DNA of 64,000 nucleotides from Carnobacterium mobile DSM 4848 (GCF_000744825.1 NZ_JQMR01000001.1:744001-808000), one strand, 5' to 3'. Shown: positions 41,997 through 51,426, counted from the stretch's first letter. Notes: generated from the sequence alone by a model not told the origin. Translations and numbers: made by a program.

Positions 41997-43094
41997 TTAG
42001 CGATTCCTAGATTCTTTTAGTGAACCGTCCTCATTTATCGAGTCTTGCGAAATTAAATATTTTCGTAAAGCTGCATTTTCAGACTCCAACACTTTCCGAT
42101 TCATTTCTGATTCTTTCAAATCTTGTTGCATGATTTTTAAAAATTGAAAGTGGTCAGTGATTGACCGATCGGTTTTTTCAACCTGAGCTTTTTCACTAAG
42201 TACTTTTTTTAAATCTTCTTCAAGTCCTGCTATCTCTTCTTTTAATGCTGCATTATTTTCTACTAGACTACTGTTGTAGAATAAAAGTTCGTTTGCTTCT
42301 TTTCCTGTTTTTCCTTCAAGTAAGTTAGTACAAATCAAATAAGCAGCCAGACATGCAATCAAAATAAACAGAAAAATCGGGAGAAATGAAATCGGGTGTA
42401 AAAAAGACAGCCAAATAATAGCTAAACTAGCTAATAAAAAAATAACTAAACTGGTTCTGAAATTTTTTATTTTTCTTTTGTTGTCTTGACCACGGTAATA
42501 GTACATTTGATTCTGTAATTCCTGTTCACGTAAAAGATATTCATCTTGTTTTTTTTGTATAGCATAAAACAAATTTTTTTCTTTATTCTCCAGCTGTTCT
42601 TTCATTTGTGCTTGATACAGCAAAAAACGTTCTTTTTCTTTTTCCAACTGTTCAAATTCTTTTTCTGCTAATTTTTGATATGCCCTTCTTTTCGCAGCGA
42701 CTTCTTTTTCTAATGCAGCTGATTTTTTTTGAACAGCTTCTTTTATTGTTTCTTCTTCTTTAGCTGCTTCATCTATTAAATTCCTTTTGCTTTCTGCAAA
42801 AGTTTTTTTCAATGCTTGTTGTTTTAAGACATAAGTAAGTTCTAGTACAGCTATATATTCTTTTAAATTTCGGTTTTTTTTCTCTTTCTCTTGTTTAAGC
42901 GCCACTTTATATTCTTTAATTGCTTTTTTTAATTCTGTCAATTGATATTGAATATCACAGTAGATGCCTTCAGTTTGCTGGTAAGCCTCATTTAAGATCT
43001 CCTCAGCTTGCAATTTAGTTAAATAAAGGGCTGTTTCTTGAGAAGTACCAGGAGCTGACTTGCTCTGCTCTTTTAACTTTAACTTCTCTCTCAT
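41997..43094 (-). CDS. Coiled-coil protein with two central membrane helices, unknown
   Basis: I do not recognise this 365-residue protein. Residues 30-205 are a highly charged Lys/Glu-rich coiled coil. Two membrane helices (about 214-233 and 236-258: SLVIFLLASLAIIWLSFL, LPIFLFILIACLAAYLI) follow, then a second coiled coil to about residue 345. Both ends should face the cytoplasm. It is the first gene of the cluster with the NTP-PPase-like gene and gshF. It resembles scaffold or tether proteins; no enzymatic motif is visible. Confidence 0.75.
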   Translation of the reverse strand: MREKLKLKEQSKSAPGTSQETALYLTKLQAEEILNEAYQQTEGIYCDIQYQLTELKKAIKEYKVALKQEKEKKNRNLKEYIAVLELTYVLKQQALKKTFAESKRNLIDEAAKEEETIKEAVQKKSAALEKEVAAKRRAYQKLAEKEFEQLEKEKERFLLYQAQMKEQLENKEKNLFYAIQKKQDEYLLREQELQNQMYYYRGQDNKRKIKNFRTSLVIFLLASLAIIWLSFLHPISFLPIFLFILIACLAAYLICTNLLEGKTGKEANELLFYNSSLVENNAALKEEIAGLEEDLKKVLSEKAQVEKTDRSITDHFQFLKIMQQDLKESEMNRKVLESENAALRKYLISQDSINEDGSLKESRNR

Positions 43095-43394
43095 CTACTT
43101 CACTCCTTCAGTATATCTAGAAATAGTATCATGATTATATTGCTAAGTCTTTGCATAAAACTACCGGCTTCAAGAAAAAATTATTCGGTTAAACTGCAGT
43201 TAAAAGCTTTTTGCAGTTATTCCTGTATTTATACTCATTTATGATAGCATAATTTCTAGTCAATAGGGAGAATTCCAGACTATTCTACTTACAAAAAAGC
43301 AATTAAAATAAAGCAAACGAATGTTCCTTATGAGTAGAAGCTGTGCTTTTAAAATGATATACTAGATAGAAAGAGTTTTTAAGGAGGTCCTTTT
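43095..43394. promoter_or_regulatory. Divergent promoter region before rarA
   Basis: An AT-rich 300-bp gap. TGATATACT (43355-43363) is an extended -10 for rarA, without a clear -35. A 7-bp inverted repeat AACTGCA-N13-TGCAGTT lies at 43192-43218, a possible operator for the minus-strand gshF cluster. I see no gene. Confidence 0.45.
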
Positions 43395-44675
43395 TTGAAT
43401 AAGCCCTTAGCGTTTCGTATGCGGCCGACTCGCATAGATCAAATCGTCGGACAATCTCATTTGGTTGGCCCTGGGAAGATCATTCAGCGAATGGTAGATG
43501 CCAAGATGCTTTCCTCTATGATTTTATACGGTCCGCCAGGAATTGGAAAAACCAGTATCGCCAGTGCAATTGCTGGTTCTACCCAATATGCTTTTCGTAT
43601 TTTGAATGCAGCTACCGATACTAAAAAAGACTTACAAATTGTAGCAGAAGAAGCAAAAATGAGTGGTTCAGTTATTCTGTTACTAGATGAAGTGCATCGT
43701 CTTGATAAACCCAAACAAGATTTTTTATTGCCGCATTTAGAAAGCGGACGTATTATTATGATTGGTGCAACCACTGAAAATCCTTATATTACGATTAATC
43801 CTGCAATTCGTAGCAGGACGCAAATTTTTGAATTAAAACCTCTTTCTATTGAAGACATTCAATCTGCTCTGCTCCGGGCCTTGAAAGATAAAGAACGCGG
43901 CTTAGGCAACGAATCAGTAGCCTTACAAGAAAAGGCTTTATTGCATCTTTCTCGTGCAACTAACGGAGACTTAAGAAGCGCACTAAACGGATTGGAATTG
44001 GCTGTTAAATCTACAGAACCTGATGAAAATGGAGTTATTCATATTACATTAGATATTGTTGAAGAATGCATTCAGCGTAAAGCCTTAACGCATGATAAAG
44101 ATGGTGATGCTCACTATGATGTTATTTCAGCTTTACAAAAATCTATTCGCGGCAGTGATGTAAATGCTGCACTTCATTATTTAGGGCGGTTAATCGAAGC
44201 AGGAGATCTTCCAATCATTTCAAGAAGATTAATGGTCATTGCTTACGAAGACATCGGATTGGCAAATCCCGCTGCTGCCCAGCGAACGGTAACAGCGGTC
44301 CAAGCGGCTGAAAAATTGGGTTTTCCAGAAGCTAGAATCCCTTTGGCTAATACTGTAGTAGATCTGTGTCTTTCGCCAAAATCCAATTCATCTTATGTAG
44401 CGATTGATGCTGCCTTAGAAGATATTCGGGCAGGCAAAAGCGGAGATGTGCCTGATCATTTAAGAGACTCTCATTATAGTGGTGCCAAAAATCTAGGAAG
44501 AGGACTACATTATAAATACCCTCACGATTTTCCAGGTGCATGGGTAAATCAACAGTACCTTCCTGATAAATTAACAAAAGCAGTGTATTACCATCCGAAT
44601 CATACAGGCAAATATGAAGATGCATTAGCTCAGCAATACGATAAAATAAACCAAATAAAAAAGCAAAAAAAATAA
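43395..44675 (+). CDS. rarA: Replication-associated recombination protein RarA (MgsA)
   Basis: A 426-residue AAA+ clamp-loader-like ATPase acting at stalled forks. Walker A is GPPGIGKTS, Walker B LLLDEVHR, and the sensor 1 region GATTENPY. The start is TTG at 43395 with AAGGAGG 7 bases upstream. In B. subtilis it (yrvN) precedes cymR-yrvO-trmU, and here it also flanks that block. It is followed by 6S RNA. Confidence 0.93.
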   Translation: MNKPLAFRMRPTRIDQIVGQSHLVGPGKIIQRMVDAKMLSSMILYGPPGIGKTSIASAIAGSTQYAFRILNAATDTKKDLQIVAEEAKMSGSVILLLDEVHRLDKPKQDFLLPHLESGRIIMIGATTENPYITINPAIRSRTQIFELKPLSIEDIQSALLRALKDKERGLGNESVALQEKALLHLSRATNGDLRSALNGLELAVKSTEPDENGVIHITLDIVEECIQRKALTHDKDGDAHYDVISALQKSIRGSDVNAALHYLGRLIEAGDLPIISRRLMVIAYEDIGLANPAAAQRTVTAVQAAEKLGFPEARIPLANTVVDLCLSPKSNSSYVAIDAALEDIRAGKSGDVPDHLRDSHYSGAKNLGRGLHYKYPHDFPGAWVNQQYLPDKLTKAVYYHPNHTGKYEDALAQQYDKINQIKKQKK

Positions 44676-44728
44676 CGTTTTCTTTCTTATGCTACTGCGA
44701 TAACGGTGCTTAAACCCAACCTAATTTA

Positions 44729-44757
44729 TTGACAGCTTTATAGGCGTGTGCTACTAT
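44729..44757 (+). promoter_or_regulatory. Promoter of 6S RNA
   Basis: TTGACA (44729-44734) and TACTAT (44752-44757) are 17 bp apart. Transcription should begin near 44764. Confidence 0.88.
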
Positions 44758-44763
44758 AAGGAT

Positions 44764-44953
44764 AAGATTTCTGAGATGTTCGTCATGTCCAACATGTGTT
44801 GACCGAACAATTAATAATACCTTGGGATCCTAACTGATTCAAACAAATAACAAGCCTTTTCACTTGGTAGTTAGCTGTTTGACAGCGGAGCCCACCTGCT
44901 AACTGCGGGTTCAATACAACCTGGACGTATCAACGGCATCACCGGATTTCTTA
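44764..44953 (+). ncRNA. ssrS: 6S RNA
   Basis: The 5' end TTTCTGAGATGTTCG matches the start of known 6S RNAs, and the 3' end (GGCATCACCGGATTTCTT) can pair back with it to close the long helix with its open central bubble. About 190 nt. 6S RNA mimics an open promoter and sequesters the sigma-A RNA polymerase holoenzyme in stationary phase. The 3' boundary is approximate. Confidence 0.9.
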
Positions 44954-44973
44954 ATTAAAGTTGAAAAACTTTG

Positions 44974-45005
44974 AAAGCCATTCTTCATTGAATGGCTTTT
45001 TTCTT
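44974..45005 (+). terminator. Terminator of 6S RNA
   Basis: AAAGCCATTC/GAATGGCTTT, a 10-bp stem with a 6-base loop, followed by TTTTTT. Confidence 0.9.
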
Positions 45006-45064
45006 ATGTTATACTTTTCTTATACATATGGTAGTTTCTAGTACTATAAAAAGGAGTGAAATGA

Positions 45065-45346
45065 ATGCTGCTATCTATTTTATTTGGTATCTTTGCTTTT
45101 TTGATATTTTATTTGGCTTATTTTTTATTCAGTGGAAAAGCTGCTGTTTTTATCACAAAAAAACAAGATGAAAAAAATCGCCTTGCCCAAACTTTTTTTT
45201 CAGTTATCGGAATTTTATTAGCGATCAATGGATTCTTCGCGCTCTTTTTAATTTTTTACCATCCAATTTGGCTTGCTTTGATACTACCTGGACTCGTTTG
45301 TTTGATTGTGCTTGCTTTTGTGTTTGGCTTGAATTATTTTATGTGA
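45065..45346 (+). CDS. Small membrane protein, three helices
   Basis: A 93-residue hydrophobic protein with about three membrane helices (1-23, 42-62, 66-92) and a charged cytoplasmic loop KKQDEKNRLAQ between the first two. ATG 45065 follows AAGGAG. I do not recognise the family. It lies between 6S RNA and uspA with no terminator after it. Confidence 0.65.
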   Translation: MLLSILFGIFAFLIFYLAYFLFSGKAAVFITKKQDEKNRLAQTFFSVIGILLAINGFFALFLIFYHPIWLALILPGLVCLIVLAFVFGLNYFM

Positions 45347-45481
45347 CATATATGTACGTAAAATTTTTATGTTCTTTCTGAAATGTAATCTCTATGAAAA
45401 CGGATTTATTTAGGGTACAATAGAAATAGAAATAAGTTGGCAGAAAAGTTAATAAAATCTTATTAGGATGGAGTGGTTTAT

Positions 45482-45943
45482 ATGTTACAACAATACAATC
45501 GAATTTTAGTAGCGATTGACGGTTCAAAAGAAGCAGAATTAGCTTTTAAAAAAGCTGTGCAAGTAGCTGTACGGAATAACTCAACTTTAGTATTAGTACA
45601 TGTTATTGATACACGAGCTTTCCAAAGTATTTCTACTTTTGATGGTTCAATGGCTGAAAAAGCTAAAGACCAAGCGACTACAACTCTAGAGGAATATGTG
45701 CGCTATGCTAAAAATCATCGTGTTGCAGATATCAGCTATTCTATTGAATACGGTTCTCCAAAAGTTCTGATTGCCAAACAGATCCCCGAAGATAAAAACA
45801 TTGATTTGATCCTTTTAGGTGCAACTGGATTAAATGCTGTAGAACGTATTTTCATCGGCTCTGTTTCTGAGTATGTTATCCGCCATGCTTCTTGTGACGT
45901 ATTGATTGTCAGAACTGATTTAGAAAACAAAAAGGAATCATAA
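45482..45943 (+). CDS. Universal stress protein (UspA family)
   Basis: A 153-residue single-domain Usp. ILVAIDGSKEAELAF and the C-terminal GATGLNAVERIFIGSVSEYVI are the nucleotide-binding motif of ATP-binding Usps (G-2x-G-9x-G(S/T)). ATG 45482 follows GGAG; an in-frame GTG lies three codons upstream. It is convergent with ackA and shares its terminator. Such proteins are induced under growth arrest and stress; the exact role is unknown. Confidence 0.92.
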   Translation: MLQQYNRILVAIDGSKEAELAFKKAVQVAVRNNSTLVLVHVIDTRAFQSISTFDGSMAEKAKDQATTTLEEYVRYAKNHRVADISYSIEYGSPKVLIAKQIPEDKNIDLILLGATGLNAVERIFIGSVSEYVIRHASCDVLIVRTDLENKKES

Positions 45944-45954
45944 TTGTTTAATCA

Positions 45955-46000
45955 AAAAAAAGACCTCATACTTTAGTATTCTAAAGTACGAGGTCTTTTT
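45955..46000. terminator. Bidirectional terminator between uspA and ackA
   Basis: AAAGACCTC..ACTTTAG and CTAAAGT..GAGGTCTTT form a long stem with one internal mismatch pair and T-runs on both sides. Confidence 0.9.
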
Positions 46001-46038
46001 CATCAAACTTCATTTCAAGTCCGCACGTAACGGCTCAA

Positions 46039-47232
46039 TTATTTAACACGCAATCTTTCAACATCACGAGCAATAGCGATTTCTTCGTTTGTTGGAATCA
46101 ATAACACTTTAACTTTCGAATCAGCTGTTGAAATAACGCGTTCTTCGCCGCGCACTTTATTAGCTTCTTCGTCAATTTTTGCTCCAAACCAATCCATTCC
46201 ATCAATAATAATTTGACGAGTTTCTGGAGAATTTTCTCCAATACCTGCTGTAAAGACAATTGCATCTGCACCATTTAAGACTGCAAAATATTGACCGATG
46301 TATTTTTGTACACGGTTATAAAAAATATCTAATGCTGTCTGTGCTTGTTCATTGCCTGCTTCAGCAGCTTCTTCTACATCGCGCATGTCGCTAGATACGT
46401 CAGAAAGTCCTAATAGTCCTGACTTGTTATTCAAAATATAAATCATTTCGTTAATATCTGTGATGTTTAATTTATTCATTAAGAACGGCAATAATGATGC
46501 ATCAATATCCCCAGAACGTGTTCCCATAGTAATACCAGCTAGAGGTGTGAAGCCCATTGATGTATCGACTGATTTTCCACCTTCAACAGCTGTAATTGAA
46601 CCGCCGTTACCTAAGTGACAAGTAATCAATTTTGTTTCTTCAAGCGGTTTTCCTAGCATTTCTGCTGCACGCTCGGATACATATTTATGAGAAGTTCCGT
46701 GAGCACCATATTTACGAGCTGCAAAATCTTCGTAATAACTCATTGGAACACTGTATAAGTAGTTTTCTTTTGGCATAGAAGTATGGAAAGAAGTATCGAA
46801 TACAGCTACGCTTGTGATATTTGGCAACAATTTTTTAAACGCTTTGATCCCTGTTGCATTTGCTGGATTGTGCAAAGGGGCGAATTCTGCTAAACTTTCA
46901 ATTTGTGCTACGACTTCATCAGTTACTAAAGCAGAGTCTTTAAATATTTCACCACCTGCTACAACACGGTGTCCTACTCCTGTGATTTCGTCATAACTTT
47001 CAATAACGTTTAATTCGATCAGTTTATCTAAAACCATTTGGATAGCAATTTCATGGTTTTTAATATCTTCTACTACTTTGTATTTTTCACCATTATATTT
47101 AGTAGTAAACACGGAATTCGTTAATCCTACTCGTTCCACAATTCCTGAAACGATTTCTTCTTCTGCCGGCATTTCGTATAATGTAAATTTTAAACTTGAA
47201 CTTCCTGCGTTAATTGCGATTGTTTTTGACAT
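46039..47232 (-). CDS. ackA: Acetate kinase
   Basis: A 397-residue ASKHA-fold kinase that makes ATP and acetate from acetyl phosphate. NAGSSSLKF at the N-terminus, [12 protein letters not shown] and the catalytic [11 protein letters not shown] segment are intact. It completes the route from pyruvate via PDH (acetyl-CoA) together with a phosphotransacetylase not seen here. The methyltransferase gene ends 21 bp upstream, the ytxK-ackA pairing known from Firmicutes. Confidence 0.97.
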   Translation of the reverse strand: MSKTIAINAGSSSLKFTLYEMPAEEEIVSGIVERVGLTNSVFTTKYNGEKYKVVEDIKNHEIAIQMVLDKLIELNVIESYDEITGVGHRVVAGGEIFKDSALVTDEVVAQIESLAEFAPLHNPANATGIKAFKKLLPNITSVAVFDTSFHTSMPKENYLYSVPMSYYEDFAARKYGAHGTSHKYVSERAAEMLGKPLEETKLITCHLGNGGSITAVEGGKSVDTSMGFTPLAGITMGTRSGDIDASLLPFLMNKLNITDINEMIYILNNKSGLLGLSDVSSDMRDVEEAAEAGNEQAQTALDIFYNRVQKYIGQYFAVLNGADAIVFTAGIGENSPETRQIIIDGMDWFGAKIDEEANKVRGEERVISTADSKVKVLLIPTNEEIAIARDVERLRVK

Positions 47233-47253
47233 AGTGGGTGAATCTCCTTTGTT

Positions 47254-48270
47254 TTATTTATTTTTTTTATTCCAAGTTTCAACTTCCTGCATAAAATGGA
47301 GCATAGCTGGCTGATTTTTAAAATCAGGAATTTGTGCAAGTAAAACTTGCTTCACTTGTTGGGCGTGATTTCCTTTTTTCTGAAGCAAAAGAATGGATTT
47401 TCGTGAGTTTTTTGTTTGAAATAATTCTTTTGGTAAATGCAGCATACCTTGAAGATAAGCTTCTTCTTGAATCATTTTAGTCAACGCAGCTGCCTCTTCT
47501 GTTTCAAATAGCTGAGAAGGAACTAAAAAGACTCCGTAACCGCCTTTTTTTAAATAATGAATGCTTTGTTCAATGAATAAGTGATGTGCAAAGGAATGAC
47601 CTTTTTCTGAACTGGTTTTAAATTGCTTGGCTTGTTTATCTACTGGGTAGAACCCAACTGGCAAATCACTCACAACAATATCTACTGGATCCACCAGCAA
47701 GCCAGTAAGCGCATCTTGATGAGTCAGTTTAATCTTTTGTCCTTGCAATTCTGTACTAATTAAAGCCAACACTAATAACAAATCATCATTATCAATTCCT
47801 TCGGCGACTACTTCGATGTTTCGAGCACTTAATCCATTGTAAACGGTCGATAATAAGTTTCCTGTTCCTACTGCCGGATCAAGTAACCGAATCGTTTTTA
47901 AAGTTGGATCCATTAGGGTCTCAATAAGATAAGCTAAAACAAAACCAATGGCATCCGGTGTCATTTGATGATTTGCTTGCAGCTTATCTTCTTTTGCACC
48001 TTTTAACAAAGCTAGTTGAAAACTTTTTCTAATCTCTTCTGGCTCCATTTCAGCTAATGGCAGATCTTGGTATAATGTATTCAACGCCTCAGCTGTTTCC
48101 TCAGAAGGCAGATTATTTTCTCGTCGAGCTTTTTTTCCATCAAGGATGTTTTCACCTGTTTCGGAAAGCCCTTCTAAATATGAAACACCTAGTTCTTTCT
48201 GTAGCATTTGAACGGAGGTATCTAATGTTGAAAATAAACTCTCAATCTCTTTTTGAGACAATGGGTGCAA
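47254..48270 (-). CDS. Class I SAM-dependent methyltransferase, YtxK-like
   Basis: A 338-residue protein of the N6-adenine-type methyltransferase fold. It has a SAM-binding motif LLDPAVGTGNLLSTV and the variant motif IV VSDLPVGFYP in place of NPPY. B. subtilis YtxK, also next to ackA, is similar. The changed motif IV makes DNA methylation doubtful. The substrate is unknown. Confidence 0.85.
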   Translation of the reverse strand: MHPLSQKEIESLFSTLDTSVQMLQKELGVSYLEGLSETGENILDGKKARRENNLPSEETAEALNTLYQDLPLAEMEPEEIRKSFQLALLKGAKEDKLQANHQMTPDAIGFVLAYLIETLMDPTLKTIRLLDPAVGTGNLLSTVYNGLSARNIEVVAEGIDNDDLLLVLALISTELQGQKIKLTHQDALTGLLVDPVDIVVSDLPVGFYPVDKQAKQFKTSSEKGHSFAHHLFIEQSIHYLKKGGYGVFLVPSQLFETEEAAALTKMIQEEAYLQGMLHLPKELFQTKNSRKSILLLQKKGNHAQQVKQVLLAQIPDFKNQPAMLHFMQEVETWNKKNK

Positions 48271-48407
48271 CCTCTTTTCTTTATTTAAAGCTATTCTACC
48301 TTAATTTCTAATCTTTGTTTAGAAAGAATTATCTGTTCAGTATTTTTCACTACCTGTATTATTTTAACGAAAAATCACTTAATTTACAAGACTGTTCTTG
48401 TTGAATC

Positions 48408-48740
48408 TTATTTTAATTGTTTGTATAGGCCTAACCCAATAACAATGCCTAGGACCAATAGATTAATTATAAAGTACTTTAAAGAAGATTTCCATAATTG
48501 GCTCTTTTTCGAATTGCGGTAGCTAAAATTACTGGCTGGCTTTCTAAAAATTAAATAGATAAGCAATCCTGGAACCAGTAAGGTTACAATCATTATAAGT
48601 ACCCACAGCCAGCCGCGCATACGCCTAGCTTCTGCGTCATAGTACATCCATCTGGCTAATTTAACTACTCCGATTATAAAAAGAATAATGACAATAGCCA
48701 TCACACTAATGCCCAAAATTCCGATGATCAAGTCACTCAT
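48408..48740 (-). CDS. Small membrane protein, three helices, unknown
   Basis: A 110-residue protein with three likely membrane helices (4-27, 44-65 and 88-106) and a short basic loop KARWMYYDAEARRMRG-like between the first two. ATG 48740 follows AAGGAG at spacing 9, so the longer frame is rejected. I cannot name the family; phospholipase D nuclease N-terminal-like sequences look somewhat similar. Confidence 0.6.
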   Translation of the reverse strand: MSDLIIGILGISVMAIVIILFIIGVVKLARWMYYDAEARRMRGWLWVLIMIVTLLVPGLLIYLIFRKPASNFSYRNSKKSQLWKSSLKYFIINLLVLGIVIGLGLYKQLK

Positions 48741-48789
48741 TCTAACGCTCCTTTTAAAGAAAGTTTCGTTATTGCACATGTTTTAAACT

Positions 48790-48832
48790 TAAAAAAAAAG
48801 CTCTTCTACAAGAATAGAAGAGTTTCTTTTGT
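48790..48832 (-). terminator. Terminator of rplU-prp-rpmA
   Basis: AACTCTTCTA/TAGAAGAGCTT, 10-bp stem, then a T-run of nine on the minus strand just after the rpmA stop. Confidence 0.88.
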
Positions 48833-48838
48833 GTTTAA

Positions 48839-49123
48839 TTATTGAGCAGCTGGATAAACAGATACTTGTTTTTTGTCGCGGCCTTTACGTTCGAAACGAA
48901 CAACGCCATCAACTTTTGCAAATAAAGTGTCATCTCCACCAATACCCACATTAGTACCTGGGTAAATTTTTGTACCGCGTTGACGGTATAAAATTGAACC
49001 ACCAGTAACAGTTTGACCATCTGCACGTTTAGCACCTAAACGTTTAGATTGAGAATCACGTCCGTTAGTAGTAGATCCGCCCCCTTTTTTATGGGCAAAG
49101 AATTGTAAATTCATTTTCAACAT
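48839..49123 (-). CDS. rpmA: 50S ribosomal protein L27 with cleavable leader
   Basis: A 94-residue L27. The N-terminus [17 protein letters not shown] carries the Firmicute extension that Prp removes after the FF pair, exposing AHKKGGGS for the peptidyl-transferase centre. The last gene of the L21-Prp-L27 operon. Confidence 0.97.
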   Translation of the reverse strand: MLKMNLQFFAHKKGGGSTTNGRDSQSKRLGAKRADGQTVTGGSILYRQRGTKIYPGTNVGIGGDDTLFAKVDGVVRFERKGRDKKQVSVYPAAQ

Positions 49124-49152
49124 CTGAATTGCACCTCCTGTTTTAATCTAAT

Positions 49153-49488
49153 TCATTGCTTTAACTTGACATAATCAGAATATTCTTCTGCTATACTATT
49201 TAAAGATAAGCAAAGACTTTCCAAAAGAATCTGTGCAATGTTTTCCTGCTCATCATTTATTCCTATTGGCAGTTCAACATATAAGTAACCGCCTTCCACC
49301 TCATCATTTGCTTCAATAAGAGGAGTGAAACCGCCTAAAGCAGCTAAGCTGTTAGCAGTTCCAATGGTTAAAGCTGATACAGCTGCACAAACAATGTCTG
49401 TTCCGTAAGCTCCTGACTCTGCATGTCCAGTAACTTCAAAAGAAACAATCGCCCTTTTATCGTTACGTCTAAAAAATGCTTGAATCAT
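49153..49488 (-). CDS. prp: Ribosomal-processing cysteine protease Prp
   Basis: A 111-residue protease that trims L27 in Firmicutes. Catalytic His lies in VTGHAESGAYGTD and Cys in IVCAAVSALT. It sits between rplU and rpmA as in B. subtilis (ysxB) and Staphylococcus. The length is normal. Confidence 0.95.
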   Translation of the reverse strand: MIQAFFRRNDKRAIVSFEVTGHAESGAYGTDIVCAAVSALTIGTANSLAALGGFTPLIEANDEVEGGYLYVELPIGINDEQENIAQILLESLCLSLNSIAEEYSDYVKLKQ

Positions 49489-49505
49489 TCACAAACACCG
49501 CTTTC

Positions 49506-49814
49506 TTACAAGTTGATTGCATTGATCATTACTTTTGTATATGGTTGACGATGTCCTTGTTTGCGATGAGAGTCTTTTCTGCGTTTGTAAGTAAAAGTCG
49601 TAACTTTCTTTTGACGACCATGCTTTTCTACAGTACCTTCAACAACAGCTCCGGCAATAGTTGGAGCTCCAACTTTTGTTTCTTCGCCACCTACTAAGAT
49701 AACTTCATCAAAAGTGACAGTTTCACCAGCTTCAACGTTTAATTTTTCAATATAAACTGCTTGGCCAACTTCAACTTTAATTTGTTTTCCACCTGTTTTA
49801 ATAATTGCGTACAT
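49506..49814 (-). CDS. rplU: 50S ribosomal protein L21
   Basis: A 102-residue ribosomal protein. [18 protein letters not shown] at the start and [22 protein letters not shown] near the end are diagnostic. It is the first gene of the operon, behind AAGGAGG and the L21 leader. Confidence 0.97.
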   Translation of the reverse strand: MYAIIKTGGKQIKVEVGQAVYIEKLNVEAGETVTFDEVILVGGEETKVGAPTIAGAVVEGTVEKHGRQKKVTTFTYKRRKDSHRKQGHRQPYTKVMINAINL

Positions 49815-49920
49815 TTATTCGCACCTCCTTATTAGACTTAGACTCGCCGTCATGAGCGCCATTTAGGACTTGTAAACTCATTCCCGCGCGGTTGTAGTTG
49901 TGGTGCTACACATTAACAAC
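49815..49920 (-). promoter_or_regulatory. L21 leader RNA
   Basis: The 5' untranslated region of about 105 nt contains paired segments (including CCGCGCGG and a GGCGCTCATGACGGCGAG stretch) in the position of the Firmicute ribosomal L21 leader. It probably gives autogenous control by L21. The identification rests on position and general pattern. Confidence 0.65.
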
Positions 49921-49926
49921 AATAGT

Positions 49927-49955
49927 AGCATACCAAAAAGCACCTTCCACGTCAA
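49927..49955 (-). promoter_or_regulatory. Promoter of rplU-prp-rpmA
   Basis: TTGACG (49955-49950) and TATGCT (49932-49927) are 17 bp apart on the minus strand; the start of transcription should lie near 49920. Confidence 0.85.
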
Positions 49956-50022
49956 TCAATAATTTTCATTCTTGAGTAAAAAGCTGCTGCTAATTTTCTT
50001 CCTATCCTTTTTTCTTTTTAGG

Positions 50023-50703
50023 TCAAGGATGAATAAAAGTATCTGAAGAAACCACACGTGTCCCGAATTCTTTTGCAAACTCTTTATCATGTGTCACAAT
50101 TAAAATACCGGTACCTGCAGCAGCTATTTTCTGCATCATTTTCCCAATATCACTAGCAGATTCACGATCTAAAGCTGAAGTTGGCTCATCGAAACATAAA
50201 ATTTTAGGGTTTAACATCATTGCCCGGGCAATGGCCACACGCTGTTGCTGTCCACCTGATAGAGTACGTGGATAAACATCTTTTTTATCCGCTAAACCCA
50301 TTTGCAAAAAAAGAGATTCAGCTTTGTCTATCGCTTCATTTTTTGACATTATTTTTTGTCCAACAGGTGCTTCTATACAATTTTCTATAATCATTAAATT
50401 CGGAAACAATTGATAATCTTGAAAAACCATCCCAATTTGTTTTCTATAAGCCGCTCTCTCTTTTTTAGTCGTATATTCCGCTTTGCCAGCAGTAGAAGAT
50501 TTGCATAAATAATTGCCGGCAATAGAAATGGAACCTTGATCCGTTTCTTCAAGTCCATTCAACAACCGCATGAAAGTAGTTTTTCCTGTACCTGATTTCC
50601 CGATTAAAGTCACAACTTCTTTTGCCTTTATTGTAAAGTCAAAGTCTTCAATCACTTTTACCTGATTGAATTCCTTAGAAATATTTACTGCATTTAATAC
50701 CAT
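50023..50703 (-). CDS. Amino-acid ABC transporter ATP-binding protein
   Basis: A 226-residue ATPase of the polar-amino-acid (HisP/GlnQ) type. Walker A GKSGTGKTT, signature LSGGQQQR and Walker B ILCFDEPTSALD are intact. It is the last gene of the T-box-controlled binding protein/permease/ATPase set between minD and rplU. The likely substrate follows from the T-box (His favoured). No clear terminator follows. Confidence 0.92.
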   Translation of the reverse strand: MVLNAVNISKEFNQVKVIEDFDFTIKAKEVVTLIGKSGTGKTTFMRLLNGLEETDQGSISIAGNYLCKSSTAGKAEYTTKKERAAYRKQIGMVFQDYQLFPNLMIIENCIEAPVGQKIMSKNEAIDKAESLFLQMGLADKKDVYPRTLSGGQQQRVAIARAMMLNPKILCFDEPTSALDRESASDIGKMMQKIAAAGTGILIVTHDKEFAKEFGTRVVSSDTFIHP

Positions 50704-50718
50704 TTTATTTTCACCTCT

Positions 50719-51355
50719 TTAAAAATCGAATTTTGTTTCAATAAAGTTCAAAGCTACTGTAATGATGCCAGTAAGCAGAAGATAAATGATGCCTACTGCT
50801 GCAAAGGGGAGCAGTGAAGCATACGTATTAGCTGCAATTTGCCCAGCTCTCAACAACTCACTTAACCCTAAGATGTATACAAGCGACGTGTCTTTTACAA
50901 GCGAAATGACTTCATTTCCTATTGAAGGCAGTACGATCCGAAAAACTTGTGGAATAATAATTCGTTTAAATCCTTGGAATTTTCCCATTCCCAAAACCTT
51001 GATAGCTTCAAATTGTCCGATAGGAATCGATAAAATTCCTCCTCTAAAAATCTCAGCATAATAAGCTGTATAATTTAATAAAAAGGCTAAAATAGCTGCT
51101 GTAAAACGATCAAAAGTTATCCCAATTATCGGAAGGCCGAAGAAAATAACCATCAATTGTAACAATAGCGGTGTCCCGCGCATAATATAGATATAAAGCT
51201 GAATGATCCATGTCACCCATTTTGGGCCATAAATTCTAATACAGGCTATCAGAAACCCTAAGGGAATCGTTAAAGATAAAGATAATAAAAAATAGTTTTA
51301 ACGTAGTGGTTAACCCGTTTAGCAACGCTGGCATAATGTCTGTCATTAAGTTCAT
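50719..51355 (-). pseudogene. Amino-acid ABC transporter permease with one-base frameshift
   Basis: Read from ATG 51355 (or 51346) the frame gives a normal permease N-terminus (MPALLNGLTTTLKLFF) and then ends at a TAG. The +1 frame continues as LSLSLTIPLGFLIACIRIYG and joins the remaining 165 residues with the EAA-type loop (GQFEAIKVLGMGKFQGFKR). The shift lies at a run of six A (51287-51292 on the plus strand, TTTTTT in the coding strand); five would restore one frame of 211 codons. A real mutation, a sequencing error or slippage are all possible. Confidence 0.8.
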
Positions 51356-51426
51356 CTTCCTTTTCCCCTTTCGCTACTTTTATTTAATTGATTTGTTTTT
51401 TTAGTAGTCACTTGACTATCTTTTGA

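Noticed and set aside
50719-51355. Programmed ribosomal frameshift in the permease gene
   Set aside because: There is no known precedent in this transporter family and no adjoining stimulatory structure was seen, so mutation, phase variation or error is preferred; the T6 run keeps the possibility open.
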